Positions 18,087-26,906 of a stretch of DNA of 64,000 bases are shown here, one piece after another. The stretch spans positions 4,154,001 to 4,218,000 of the forward strand of contig OZ244817.1 in assembly GCA_965220305.1 (NCBI GenBank), given 5' to 3'. A program made the position numbers and the translations under genes. The stretch is from G965220305 sp965220305. Its GTDB lineage: Bacteria > Chloroflexota > Dehalococcoidia > Lucifugimonadales > UBA3495. Below the pieces are notes generated by a model, which made no database searches, was not told the DNA's origin, and was given only the letters and a program-made list of their open reading frames with translations. Each line of letters begins with the position of its first letter. Position 1 is the first letter of the stretch.

Positions 18087-19139
18087 ATGGACTTTGGCAT
18101 CAACGCAGACTTCACCCTCGGCGCTGGTGGCAATCACGAGTCGGCCTTCCGGGAATCCATGGAAGAAGTGGACCTAGCGGAAGAATATGGCCTGGATACC
18201 GTATGGTTGGGTGAGTCCCACTTCGCCCCCAACCGTTCCGTCCTCTCCGCGCCCACCATCATTGCCAGCTCCATCGCCACTCGCACCAAGCGGTTGCGGG
18301 TCGGCATGGCCGTCCATGTGTTGCCCTTGATTCACCCCCTGCGTATCGCCGAGGAGGCCGCCACGGTGGACCAAATCAGCGAGGGCCGCTTCGAGTTCGG
18401 CGTGGGCCGCAGCGGAAACGTGCGGGCCTACGACATCATGGGCATTGACTACGGGGAAAGCAAGGAGCGTTTCCAGGAGGCCCTGGACATTATCCTACAG
18501 GCCTGGAAAGGGGAACCCTTCTCCTACGAGGGCAAGTACAACCATATTACCAACGCCAGCGTATCCCCGACGCCCTACCAGAAACCCCATCCCAAGGTCC
18601 GAATAGCCGCCAGCAGCGAGGACAGCTTTGGCCGCATCGGGCGGCTGGGGCAGCCCATCTTTCTGGGGCTGCGGGCCATGGACGTGGAAGACCTGAAGAC
18701 CAACCTGCAGGAGTACCGGTCGGAGTGGCAGGCCGCCGGTCACCCCGGCGATGCCGGCGACATCAACGTGCGCTTCCCGGTGTACATCGCCCCCAGTGAC
18801 ACCGAGGCCATTGAAGAGCCCAAGGAGAGCATCGAGACCTTCTTCCGCCGCCAGCGGGAGCTGTTCGAGTACTCCCGAGGCCGCGAGGGCACCGAAAGGA
18901 CCGAGGTGCGCCAGGCCCGCTACGAACGCCTGCAAAACACGACCTACGAGGACTTGCTAGAGACCAGGGTCGTCTTTGGCAGCCCGGAGCGGGTCATCGA
19001 CCGCCTCACCCAGTTCCAGGAGATGCTGGGAGTCACTGGAATAACCGCCGAGTTGAACCCGGGCGGCTTCCTGCCCAAGGATGCGGTGCAACGCAGCCTG
19101 AAACTGCTCACCCAGGAGGTGATGCCCGCCTTCAAATAA
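18087..19139 (+). CDS. LLM-class flavin-dependent monooxygenase
   Basis: A 350-residue luciferase-like oxidoreductase with EYGLDTVWLGESHFAP near residue 32, the MAVHVLPLIHPLRIAEEAATVDQISEGR segment in order, and SYEGKYNHITNASVSPTPYQ. The start at 18087 follows AGAGAGGT. It heads a same-strand run with an HpaB-type hydroxylase, a ring-cleavage-like VOC protein, a reductase and a TPP enzyme, suggesting oxidative breakdown of an aromatic or related compound. The exact substrate and the flavin (FMN or F420) are not determinable here. Confidence 0.88.
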   Translation: MDFGINADFTLGAGGNHESAFRESMEEVDLAEEYGLDTVWLGESHFAPNRSVLSAPTIIASSIATRTKRLRVGMAVHVLPLIHPLRIAEEAATVDQISEGRFEFGVGRSGNVRAYDIMGIDYGESKERFQEALDIILQAWKGEPFSYEGKYNHITNASVSPTPYQKPHPKVRIAASSEDSFGRIGRLGQPIFLGLRAMDVEDLKTNLQEYRSEWQAAGHPGDAGDINVRFPVYIAPSDTEAIEEPKESIETFFRRQRELFEYSRGREGTERTEVRQARYERLQNTTYEDLLETRVVFGSPERVIDRLTQFQEMLGVTGITAELNPGGFLPKDAVQRSLKLLTQEVMPAFK

Positions 19140-19191
19140 AGAGACCGGATGCGAGGATAACGGCGCAACTTTTCGCAGGGGAGGAATTGCC

Positions 19192-20646
19192 ATGCCAGCG
19201 CGTACCGGACAGGAATACATCACCGGCCTCAAGGAGCGCCCTCGCGAAGTGTGGATTAACGGGGAGTTGGTCCGGGACGTAACCGCCCACCCGGCTTTCC
19301 GCAATGGCGTGAAATCTGTGGCCGCGCTGTACGACATGCAGCACGACCCGGGGTTGCGGGAGGAGATGACCTACGCCTCTCCCTCCACCGGCCAGCCGGT
19401 GGGACTCTCCTTCCAGATTCCCCAGACCATCGCGGACCTGGAGCGGAAGCGGGAGATGATGGCCCGCTGGGCCTGGGCCAGCTTCGGCATGATGGGGCGC
19501 TCCCCGGACTTCCTCAACGTCATCTTCACCGCCTGGGCCGGAGCGTCGGACTACTTCGCCCAGAACCGGCCCGAGTTCAAGCAGAACGTCCTGGACTATT
19601 ACGAGTTCATCCGGGAGAATGACGTCACCCTCACCCACGCCCTGGTAAACTTGCAGCGCCGCCGCGCGCCCACCGCCGCCGACACCTTGAGCGACGAGGT
19701 GGCCCTGACCCTGGTCAAGGAGACTGACGCCGGCATCGTGGTTAAGGGCAGCCGGGTGCTCGCCACCCTGGCCCCCATATCCGATGAGATAGCCATCTAC
19801 CCCGTCGCCAGCCACCGGGTGGCCGACGACGGCGACCGTTACTCCTTTTCCTTCTCCATTCCCTGCGATACCCAGGGTCTGAAGTTCCTCTGCCGGGAGA
19901 GCTTCGACCTGGGCCGCTCCCACTTCAACCATCCCCTGGGGTCCCGCTTCGAAGAGATGGACTCAGTGGTGTTCTTCGACAACGTGCTGGTGCCCTGGGA
20001 ACGGGTGTTCCTCCTGGGCGACGTGGAACTGTGCAACAACTACGCCACGGGCACCCAGTCCAACGCCCACACCGGGCACCAGGTGCTGACCCGCTGCGTG
20101 GTGAAGGCGGAGTTCATCCTGGGCCTGGCCGACCTCATTGTTGAAACCCTGGGCTCCGGCTCCATCCCCCACGTGCAGGAACAGGTGGCAGAGCTGATTA
20201 CCCAGCGGGATATGCTGAAAGCCTGCCTGCGGGCCTCCGAGGTGGACGCCACGCCCAACCAGTGGGGCGTTATGTGCCCGGCGGGGGCGCCCATCCAGGC
20301 GGGCCGGACCATGTTCGGTCGCACGGTCTACCCCCGGATGATTGAAATCATCCAGTTGCTGGGCACCAGCAGCCTGATGGCCCTGCCGGCGGAGGCCGAC
20401 TTTGACGCGGACATCGCCCGGGAGGTGAACCAGTACCTGGCCACCGACAACACCAATGCCCGCGACCGGGCCAAGCTGTTCCACCTGGCTTGGGATGCCT
20501 CTTGCAGCGCCTTCAGCGGGCGGCAGGTGCTATACGAGCGCATGTTCGGCGGGAACCCGGTGCGTAACTCCATGATGCTGTTCAACTCCTACGACCGAGA
20601 GCCCTTCAAGCGCAAGGTGCGCGAGTTCCTCGAACTGGATGACTAA
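19192..20646 (+). CDS. 4-hydroxyphenylacetate 3-hydroxylase-family monooxygenase
   Basis: A 484-residue HpaB-family protein, the usual size for the FADH2-using oxygenase component. It shows the N-terminal TGQEYITGLKERPREVWINGE, the central THALVNLQRRR region (family TxxxxNPQ area), and the FDNVLVPWERVFLLGDVELCN segment typical of HpaB. These enzymes ortho-hydroxylate phenols with reduced flavin supplied by a separate reductase; no HpaC-like reductase is seen in the window. The start at 19192 has GGGGAGG upstream. It lies between an LLM enzyme and a VOC protein in one transcription direction. Confidence 0.88.
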   Translation: MPARTGQEYITGLKERPREVWINGELVRDVTAHPAFRNGVKSVAALYDMQHDPGLREEMTYASPSTGQPVGLSFQIPQTIADLERKREMMARWAWASFGMMGRSPDFLNVIFTAWAGASDYFAQNRPEFKQNVLDYYEFIRENDVTLTHALVNLQRRRAPTAADTLSDEVALTLVKETDAGIVVKGSRVLATLAPISDEIAIYPVASHRVADDGDRYSFSFSIPCDTQGLKFLCRESFDLGRSHFNHPLGSRFEEMDSVVFFDNVLVPWERVFLLGDVELCNNYATGTQSNAHTGHQVLTRCVVKAEFILGLADLIVETLGSGSIPHVQEQVAELITQRDMLKACLRASEVDATPNQWGVMCPAGAPIQAGRTMFGRTVYPRMIEIIQLLGTSSLMALPAEADFDADIAREVNQYLATDNTNARDRAKLFHLAWDASCSAFSGRQVLYERMFGGNPVRNSMMLFNSYDREPFKRKVREFLELDD

Positions 20647-20679
20647 CCCCCATATTCAATCTCAAAGGGAGGAACGGAA

Positions 20680-21159
20680 ATGTCATACACTCCGAAGCAT
20701 TTGGGTCACCTGGTAATGCGGGTACGGGACATGGACCGCTCGCTGGACTTCTACACCAGGGTCATGGGCCTGACCATAATGGAGCGGTCTCCCAGCGGCA
20801 CCGTTTTCATGTCGGCCAATACCGAGAAGTCCCACGAGTTGGCTATTCGCGCCATCGGAATGGACGCCCAGGGGCCGGACCACAGCCGCATCGGGCAGGC
20901 GCACATGGCCTGGCAGATGGAGACTTTTGAGGACCTCCAGGAACTGTACAACCGGCTCCGGGAGAACGATGTCCGTATCCTGCGCTTCGGCGACCACGGT
21001 GTATCCATGGGGGTCTACCTGCTGGACCCGGACGACAACGAGATAGAGGTCTACTACGAGCTTCCCAGCTCCCAGTGGGAACGACACCCGGAGAAGGGGC
21101 TCTTCGGCGGCAACTTCCCCAGGCAGTTGGAAGAGCCTGCCGGCGTAGCCGACGATTAG
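20680..21159 (+). CDS. VOC-family protein, extradiol dioxygenase-like
   Basis: A 159-residue glyoxalase-fold protein. His10 (in LGHLVMRVRD), His75 (in GQAHMAWQ) and Glu123 (in DDNEIEVYYE) fit the 2-His-1-carboxylate metal site of extradiol catechol dioxygenases of the single-domain type. Beside the HpaB-type hydroxylase it could cleave the catechol the hydroxylase makes; that is inference. The start at 20680 follows AGGGAGG. A hairpin terminator candidate is at 21183-21207. Confidence 0.85.
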   Translation: MSYTPKHLGHLVMRVRDMDRSLDFYTRVMGLTIMERSPSGTVFMSANTEKSHELAIRAIGMDAQGPDHSRIGQAHMAWQMETFEDLQELYNRLRENDVRILRFGDHGVSMGVYLLDPDDNEIEVYYELPSSQWERHPEKGLFGGNFPRQLEEPAGVADD

Positions 21160-21182
21160 CCTCCGCCAATGACGACCTACCC

Positions 21183-21207
21183 GGGCCGCCGCCTACAACG
21201 GCGGCCC
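21183..21207 (+). terminator. GC-rich hairpin after the VOC gene
   Basis: GGGCCGCCG (21183-21191) pairs with CGGCGGCCC (21199-21207) over 7 nt, followed by TTCTGCATATTT. It would end the LLM-HpaB-VOC transcript. Confidence 0.65.
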
Positions 21208-21247
21208 TTCTGCATATTTGGTTTATCCGCCAAGATAGGAGGTGGCC

Positions 21248-22204
21248 GTGCGGGCCGTAAGAATATATTTCACCGAGGGCGGCGATGAGCTACGGATTGA
21301 GGATGTGCCCCAGCCGGTGCCCCAGCCGGGCGAGGTGCTGATTAGGACCCAGGCGATTGGCGTAAACCGGGCCGACCTGAACCGGAGACGGACCGTCGCG
21401 GAAGGAGAGCCGGAGCCGCCGCGAATTCCCGGGCTGGACGTGGCCGGGGTGGTGGAGTCGGTCGGGGCCGGTGTTGCCGACTGGCACCCCGGCGAGGCGG
21501 TCATGGCCCTGGTTCGCGGGGCCTACGCCGAGTACTGCGTCGCCCCGTCGGTCCTGGCCTTCCCCTGGCCCGAGGGAATGTCCACCACCGATGTAGCATC
21601 CCTTCCCTGCGTCTTTTTCACGGCCTGGTATGCCTTCCAGATGGCGGGGCTAAAGCCAGGGGAGACCGCGTTGGTTCACGCCGCCGGAAGCGGTGTCGGC
21701 ATGGCCGGAATCCAGATTGCCAAGGCCCTGGGCGCCCGGGTGTTGACCAGCGCCGGCTCCGACCAGCGGGTGCAACGGGGGCGGGAGTTGGGCGCGGACT
21801 CCGGCGTCAATTATTCCACCCAGGACGTGACCGCCGAGTTGCTCCGGCTCACCGATGGTCGGGGTGTGGACATGGCGCTGGACACGGTGGGCGGCAGCAT
21901 CTTCGATGCCACCCTACCCGCGCTGGCCTCCGGCGGCACCGTTGGCGGCCACAGCGGGCCCAGGTCCGAGTATCAGGAGCAGCAACTGGCGGACAAGGGC
22001 CAGTGGGTTCGGGCTATGGGTGTTTTCAACGAGGCCCAGGAAGACGTTGCCCAAAGCGGCTGGGCACAGATGAAGTCCTGGTTTGAGACCGGAGAGCTTC
22101 GCACCGTCGTCCAGGAGGTATTCCCCTGGAGTGAGGTCAACCGGGTCCAAGAGTTACTGGCCGACCGTGGCGTGTTTGGCAAGTTGGTTATGGAAATTGG
22201 CTGA
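21248..22204 (+). CDS. Zinc-free MDR-family quinone oxidoreductase
   Basis: A 318-residue member of the medium-chain dehydrogenase/reductase family, quinone oxidoreductase type. The N-terminus has EDVPQPVPQPGEVLIRTQAIGVNRADLNRR, the NADP-binding motif is AAGSGVGMAGIQIAKALGA, and a DMALDTVGG segment follows. No structural-zinc Cys cluster is present. GTG 21248 is chosen because AGGAGG at 21237-21242 overlaps the earlier in-frame GTG 21242. It may reduce an unsaturated intermediate in the adjacent pathway. Confidence 0.85.
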   Translation: MRAVRIYFTEGGDELRIEDVPQPVPQPGEVLIRTQAIGVNRADLNRRRTVAEGEPEPPRIPGLDVAGVVESVGAGVADWHPGEAVMALVRGAYAEYCVAPSVLAFPWPEGMSTTDVASLPCVFFTAWYAFQMAGLKPGETALVHAAGSGVGMAGIQIAKALGARVLTSAGSDQRVQRGRELGADSGVNYSTQDVTAELLRLTDGRGVDMALDTVGGSIFDATLPALASGGTVGGHSGPRSEYQEQQLADKGQWVRAMGVFNEAQEDVAQSGWAQMKSWFETGELRTVVQEVFPWSEVNRVQELLADRGVFGKLVMEIG

Positions 22205-22402
22205 TTTTGGCGTCCTTGGCCCGAGGTATGCGGTGGGCAGATGGGATACCCAAATATTCATCAACTCCCCCTGTCCTCTTCCGGGTTGGCCCCTTTCATC
22301 CAGGAATACGGCGCCGCTCCGGGGGAGGCGTCCCCCATAATCCTGGTCTCCCCAAGAATGATGGGCAGTTGGGCCACAGCATATAGACAGCAGGAAGGAC
22401 CG

Positions 22403-24109
22403 ATGCAAGAACACACCGGCGTAGAGAGCGTGGCCGAGGCCTACCTGGAATTGCTGGCAGCCCGGGGAATTGACTATTTCTTCGGCAACGGCGGCACAGA
22501 CTTCGCCCCATCATCGAGGCTTACGCCAAGCGTATGGCCCAGGAGCAGCCCCAACCTCAGCCCATTCCGGTGCCCCACGAGGTCACGGCGGTCAGCATGG
22601 CCCACGGCTACACCATGATTACCGGCAGGCCCCAGGTGGTCATGGTGCATACCGTTCCCGGCACCGCCAACGCCATCGGCGGCATCGTCAACGCCGCCCG
22701 CTCCAACATCCCCATGCTCTTCAGCGCCGGGCGCACGCCCCTAACCGAGGGAAACGCCCGGGGTTCCCGGGACGGCAGCATCCACTGGGCCCAGGAGTCC
22801 TTCGACCAGGCGGCAATGCTGCGGGAGTGGGTGAAGTGGGACTACGAACTGCGCCACGGCGCTGACCTGGAAGCCGTGGTGGACCGGGCCTTCGCCATCT
22901 CCGAGTCGGCCCCGGCCGGGCCCGTTTACCTGACCCTGCACCGGGAGGTGCTGGCCGAGGAGCTTCAGGGCATGGCCTACAATCGGGAATCCCGGCAGCA
23001 GAAGTCGGGCGAGCGTCTAGCCGCCCCGGATTTAATCGCGGCGGCGGCGCGGATGCTCTGCGACGCCAGCAACCCCCTGCTGGTAACCCGGGGCGGCGGG
23101 AAAGACCCCCGAGCGGTGCCGCCATTGGTGGAGCTGGCCGAACTGCTGGGAATGCCGGTGTTCGAGTCGGGGGGCCCTCTACGCCAACTTCCCCACGGGC
23201 CATCCCCTCTACGGCGGCGGGGAACCGGGGCCCGCCCTGCGGGAGGCCGACGCGGTGGTGGTGTTGGAAGCGGATGTGCCCTGGACCCCTAAAACGACCA
23301 CCCTGGCGGAGGGTTGCCGGGTCATCGGCATCGGCGAAGACCCTCTTTTCTCCACCTACCCGGTGCGCGGTTTTCCCGTAGACCTGAACTTGTCAGGTAG
23401 CCCCCGGCTGGTGCTCCAAGCACTGGTGGACGCGGTCAAGGAAGCCGGTGCGGACGCAACCTCCGTAGAAGGCAGGGGCGAACAATGGGGGCGTCGCTCC
23501 CAGCGGCGGCGGGAGGAACTGAAGCAGCGCGCCCTGGCCGGACGGGACCAGCGGCCCATCAACAAGGCCTGGTTCACCCGCTGCCTGTCGGAAGCCCTGG
23601 ACGAAGACACGGTGTTGCTCAACGAGCTTGGCGTGGACGTGGCCCAGTTGGACATCAAGCGACCGGGCATTTACTTCGGGACTCCGCCCTCCGGCTCGCT
23701 GGGTTGGGGCATCGGCGCATCCCTGGGAGTGAAGCTGGCCGACCCGTCCAAGACCGTAGTCTGCTGCGTGGGCGACGGCTCCTACATCTTCGGGTCGGGC
23801 ACCGCCGGGCACATCGTTTCCCAGGCCCAGGACCTGCCGGTGCTGACCATCGTGTGGAACAACGGCATCTGGAATGCCGTGCAGGGCGCCACCCGGCGCA
23901 CCTACGCCGACGGGTATGCGGTGCAGACCAACAACTTCGCCGTGACCACCCTATCCCAGTCCTTCCAGTACGAGCTGATTTGCCAGGCTGCCGGAGGCTA
24001 CAGCGAGCGGGTGGAAAATCCGGAGGAGGTCCCAGCGGCCCTGGAACGGGCCTTCCGGGTCGTCCGCGACGAAAAGCGCCAGGCCCTGCTGAACGTCATC
24101 GGCCAGTAG
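22403..24109 (+). pseudogene. Thiamine-diphosphate enzyme with two frameshifts
   Basis: A full-length acetolactate synthase-like TPP enzyme in three frames. It starts at ATG 22403 after AGGAAGG and reads ARGIDYFFGNGGTDFAP. One base appears missing in a C run near 22509, after which IIEAYAKRMAQ, the catalytic-Glu segment VPHEVTAVSMAHGYTM and HWAQESFDQ follow. Near 23170 an extra G in a six-G run shifts frame again, into LYANFPTGHPLYGGGEPG, the thiamine-binding motif GDGSYIFGSGTAG...NNGIWN, and the stop at 24109. All domains are conserved and both lesions are in homopolymers, so either a young pseudogene or sequence errors. Correcting two bases restores about 568 residues. Confidence 0.85.
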
Positions 24110-24156
24110 GGGGCAACGGGCCATTGCCCAGCCGGTATAAGGATTAGCCCTCGCAA

Positions 24157-25027
24157 TCAACCAGAGTCGGTAAAGGGCCACCTGAGCCCACGGCTTTCCG
24201 CAAAGGCCACTTCACGGTCAATCCACTGGTGGGCGAGAAGGAATGCCCCGAACAGCATGTAGGGCGTCATCGTCACGTGGTAACGGGATTGTACCTCCAC
24301 CAACAGGTGGGGTAAGGCGTAGAGAAACGCAATGAGAGCCAGGGCAAGGAAGTAGCTGGGACGGCGAATTTGCGTAACCAGCCACAGCAAGAAGATGAGC
24401 CGGTAAGCCTCATTTAGAATGCCCAGAGCCGTTGTCTGAATCCGCTCCCGAAAAAGCTCCCGGCGCTCCTTCTCTCCAATGGCCCAGTTGTAAAGCGAGG
24501 TCTCGCGGCCCCAAAGCCGGCCCATCTTCTTGGTGAAGGAAAACCGGGCAAACCCGGGCACATCCTCCGTTATTCGGTCTATTGCCATTTGCCTTGCTCT
24601 CTCGGCGGCCTCAGAACGGGGCAATCGGTTATCGCCTGTGTAACCCGACAGGTGGGCGTCTGTCACGTTAAACCCGCCGCTGTGTTCCCTATTTGTCCCA
24701 AAAAGAAGTTGGAGCGGGGCCCACTGGGACCCAGATATTTGGAAGCCATAACCGCTGGTCCACGATAGACTGGCATGGACGCCCACTACCAAGGCGAAAC
24801 CAACCACGACCAGAGAAGAAGCGACCGAGGGTGCGCGGGAACGAAGACGGTTGGCTAGATTGCCAATCTCCATGCTGGAAAACAGATTGGTAGGCGAGCT
24901 TGCAAATAGAATCATGACTGACGCAGCCAGAATGAGCAATCCGTTGCCTCGGGTGAGGAAGAGAAGCACGCCCACCAACCCGATAGCAATGTACAATAGG
25001 GGGCTCCCCCTCTTGCCGGTCAGGTGC
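24157..25027 (-). pseudogene. Membrane glycosyltransferase-like protein, 5' end lost to IS701
   Basis: A C-terminal part of a multi-spanning membrane protein, about 290 residues. The frame is open right up to the IS junction at 25027 (RHLTGKRGSPLLYIAIGLVG) and shows segments such as LLILAASVMILF, SSLVVVGFALVVGVHASL, RLIFLLWLVTQI and FLALALIAFLYALPHLLVE with a conserved SRYH. This layout resembles PMT/ArnT-like (GT39/GT83) lipid-linked sugar transferases, whose N-terminal catalytic loop would be in the missing part. The remainder is not found beyond the IS, so DNA was lost or rearranged. Confidence 0.6.
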
Positions 25028-26459
25028 CTAGTATTACAACGACGAGTTTAAGGAGGGACGCCTGATGCTTCCCGGCGACGGGCGGCGCGGCGTTTCTCGT
25101 GGGAGCGTTTCGCCCGCTCGTTGCGCTGTTGGACATCTTCCAGCCATTGCCGCAACTCATCCGGTCCGAACCGTTCCCGCGGCAGCATCTCCCGCACCAC
25201 CCGGTACACCTGCGGGCGCGTGATCCGGGGCATCTTTTCCCCCCCAGTCCTGCGGCAGGCCCAACAGAAACGCCCCGCCCAGCAGGCACATGGCCACGTG
25301 GTGATGCCACCCGGCCCATGTCCGGGTCTCGTACTCGTCCAGCCCGATGTCGCTCTTTTCGGTCTCGAATTCGGTTTCAATACGCCACCTAGACCCCCCC
25401 ACGTGGGCCAGGGTTTCCAGGGGAGTGTCCCCGGGCGCATTGGACAGGTAGTAGCGGGGCTCGCTGCCGTCCAGGTTCTGGCGGTAGCTTGCCCAAACCA
25501 CTCCACCAGGCTTCCGGTTCCGGGTTTCCCGGACCCTCTGGGCGCCGAACCGGTAGACCCGCGGCCCCTGGGACCCCTCCGCCACCGTAATCTCCCGCCA
25601 CGACTCCTCCGGCAGCGCCAAGCTGCGCTCCGCCATGGTCAGGCGCTGTCCGCTGCGCAGTTTGGGCTGGCGGGGACGCCCGAATCCCTGATAGGCCGGC
25701 TCGCTCCAGCGGCCAGACCGTCATGTCCGGCCGGACGTCCAGAACGTATAGCATTCCTGTTACAGCCAAGCCGTCTCGGAACGCCGGGGACATCCCGAAG
25801 GCGGAATCCCCAGCGACCCACCCAGCGCTGCGGCAACCCCGAGCCCGGGCCTGCTCCAGCATATCTAATGCCAGGTCCGTCTTCGACCGGTACCGCCGCC
25901 GCACAGCGGCCCGCGTCCGAAGTCCATGCCTCGGGCAGATACCAGCGCTGGTCCGCCAGGGCCCGCCCCCGCGGCCCCACGTGGGCCAGGAATACTCCGG
26001 CCTGGCAATTGGCTATCTTGCCCAACGCCCCGCAGTATTGCCGGGCCACCCCTACCGATTTGACGCCCTGCTTGGGGAAGTCGCTGCCGTCGAACACCCA
26101 CACCGCCAGCGGGTGTTCCAGCCTGGGACCCAAGTACTCCTGCAGGCGGGCGATGACCGCGGCATCGTCCCAGCGAGCCTCGGTGAGAAAGCGCTGCATC
26201 GCCCGGGCCGAGACCGGAACCATCTCGGACAGATTCTCGGCGTTGCGCCGCTCCTGGGCCTGGACCAGCAGGCCCGGCAGATAATGCCTGCTGTGTTCCC
26301 GCCACTGCTTGCGGCCAAAGGCACCAGCGAAGTAGGCATGGAACTCCAGAAAGGCCTCGTAAACCCGCTCGAAAGCTGCCCTCTCCATCGTCCCCACCTC
26401 CCCAAAGCCCCCGCCGTCTCCCGAATTATCCTACCAAAAACCAGTCGTTGTAATATTAG
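25028..26459 (-). mobile_element. IS701-family element, damaged second copy
   Basis: The element spans 25032-26455, in inverse orientation to the intact copy and over 95% identical. Both ends carry the TATTACAAC-type inverted repeats, but the flanking tetramers differ: CTAG on the left (25028-25031) and TTAG on the right (26456-26459), so there is no target duplication. It is 33 bp shorter, explained by a 23-bp and an 11-bp deletion plus one inserted G. Confidence 0.85.
25048..26388 (-). pseudogene. IS701 transposase, broken by three indels
   Basis: Aligned to the intact protein at 10202-11575, this copy lost 23 bp between two GCGGCGGCGG repeats (near 25903), 11 bp between two CTGGAG repeats (near 25705), and gained one G in a G run near 25242. 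Each changes the frame, so the catalytic regions fall in three frames. The first Asp segment (FDGSDFPKQG) and the Glu segment are both present but cannot be in one protein. Confidence 0.85.
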
Positions 26460-26559
26460 GTATTCTCACCTCGTCACAAGCGGCTAGTAACATCACCAAC
26501 AACACCGCTGCGGCGAACAACATGGGTGTCAGTAGTAGTCCCTGCGGTTGATGCTTCAT
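26460..26559 (-). pseudogene. Lipoprotein N-terminus truncated by IS701
   Basis: A good start (ATG at 26559 after AGGAGG) opens MKHQPQGLLLTPM, a hydrophobic stretch and a lipobox LLAAC with Cys28, then DEVRIP, where the IS701 end begins. It is the signal peptide and first mature residues of a lipoprotein whose body is missing. It runs the same way as the truncated membrane protein on the other side of the IS but is not its missing part. Confidence 0.65.
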
Positions 26560-26906
26560 TACTCCTCCTTGACTTTTCCCCATGTGTTGTCCGTCCAGGG
26601 CGGACATCAGGGCCATGTACCCTATCCTTGGCTCATTGGCTGTTTACCTCCTGAACTTTATTAAACCTCTTGACCAACGTAAAGCCTCTCGGTCAGCCAG
26701 GGGTTCATCACAAATATAGAATATTAGTTCTTATAAATCAAGCCCTGGGCTGTCAGTCCAACTGCGATTGCTTTCCCACGTAATTCAGGGCTACTTGTGT
26801 GTCTCAACAAGAGGGTTATAATTAGTCTGGCAAACGGTTTCCCACCAAAATCCGTGATATGCACGGAATACTCTGGACAAGAATCCACGATCCGGGAGGT
26901 TGGCCG
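26560..26906. other. Intergenic with a promoter
   Basis: About 350 bp between the divergent lipoprotein remnant and the DUF1800 gene. It holds a sigma-70-type promoter at 26795-26822; I see no other structured element. Confidence 0.5.
26795..26822 (+). promoter_or_regulatory. Sigma-70-type promoter for the DUF1800 operon
   Basis: TTGTGT (26795-26800), a 16-bp spacer and a consensus TATAAT (26817-26822) lie about 85 bp upstream of the chosen start of the DUF1800 gene. Confidence 0.5.
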
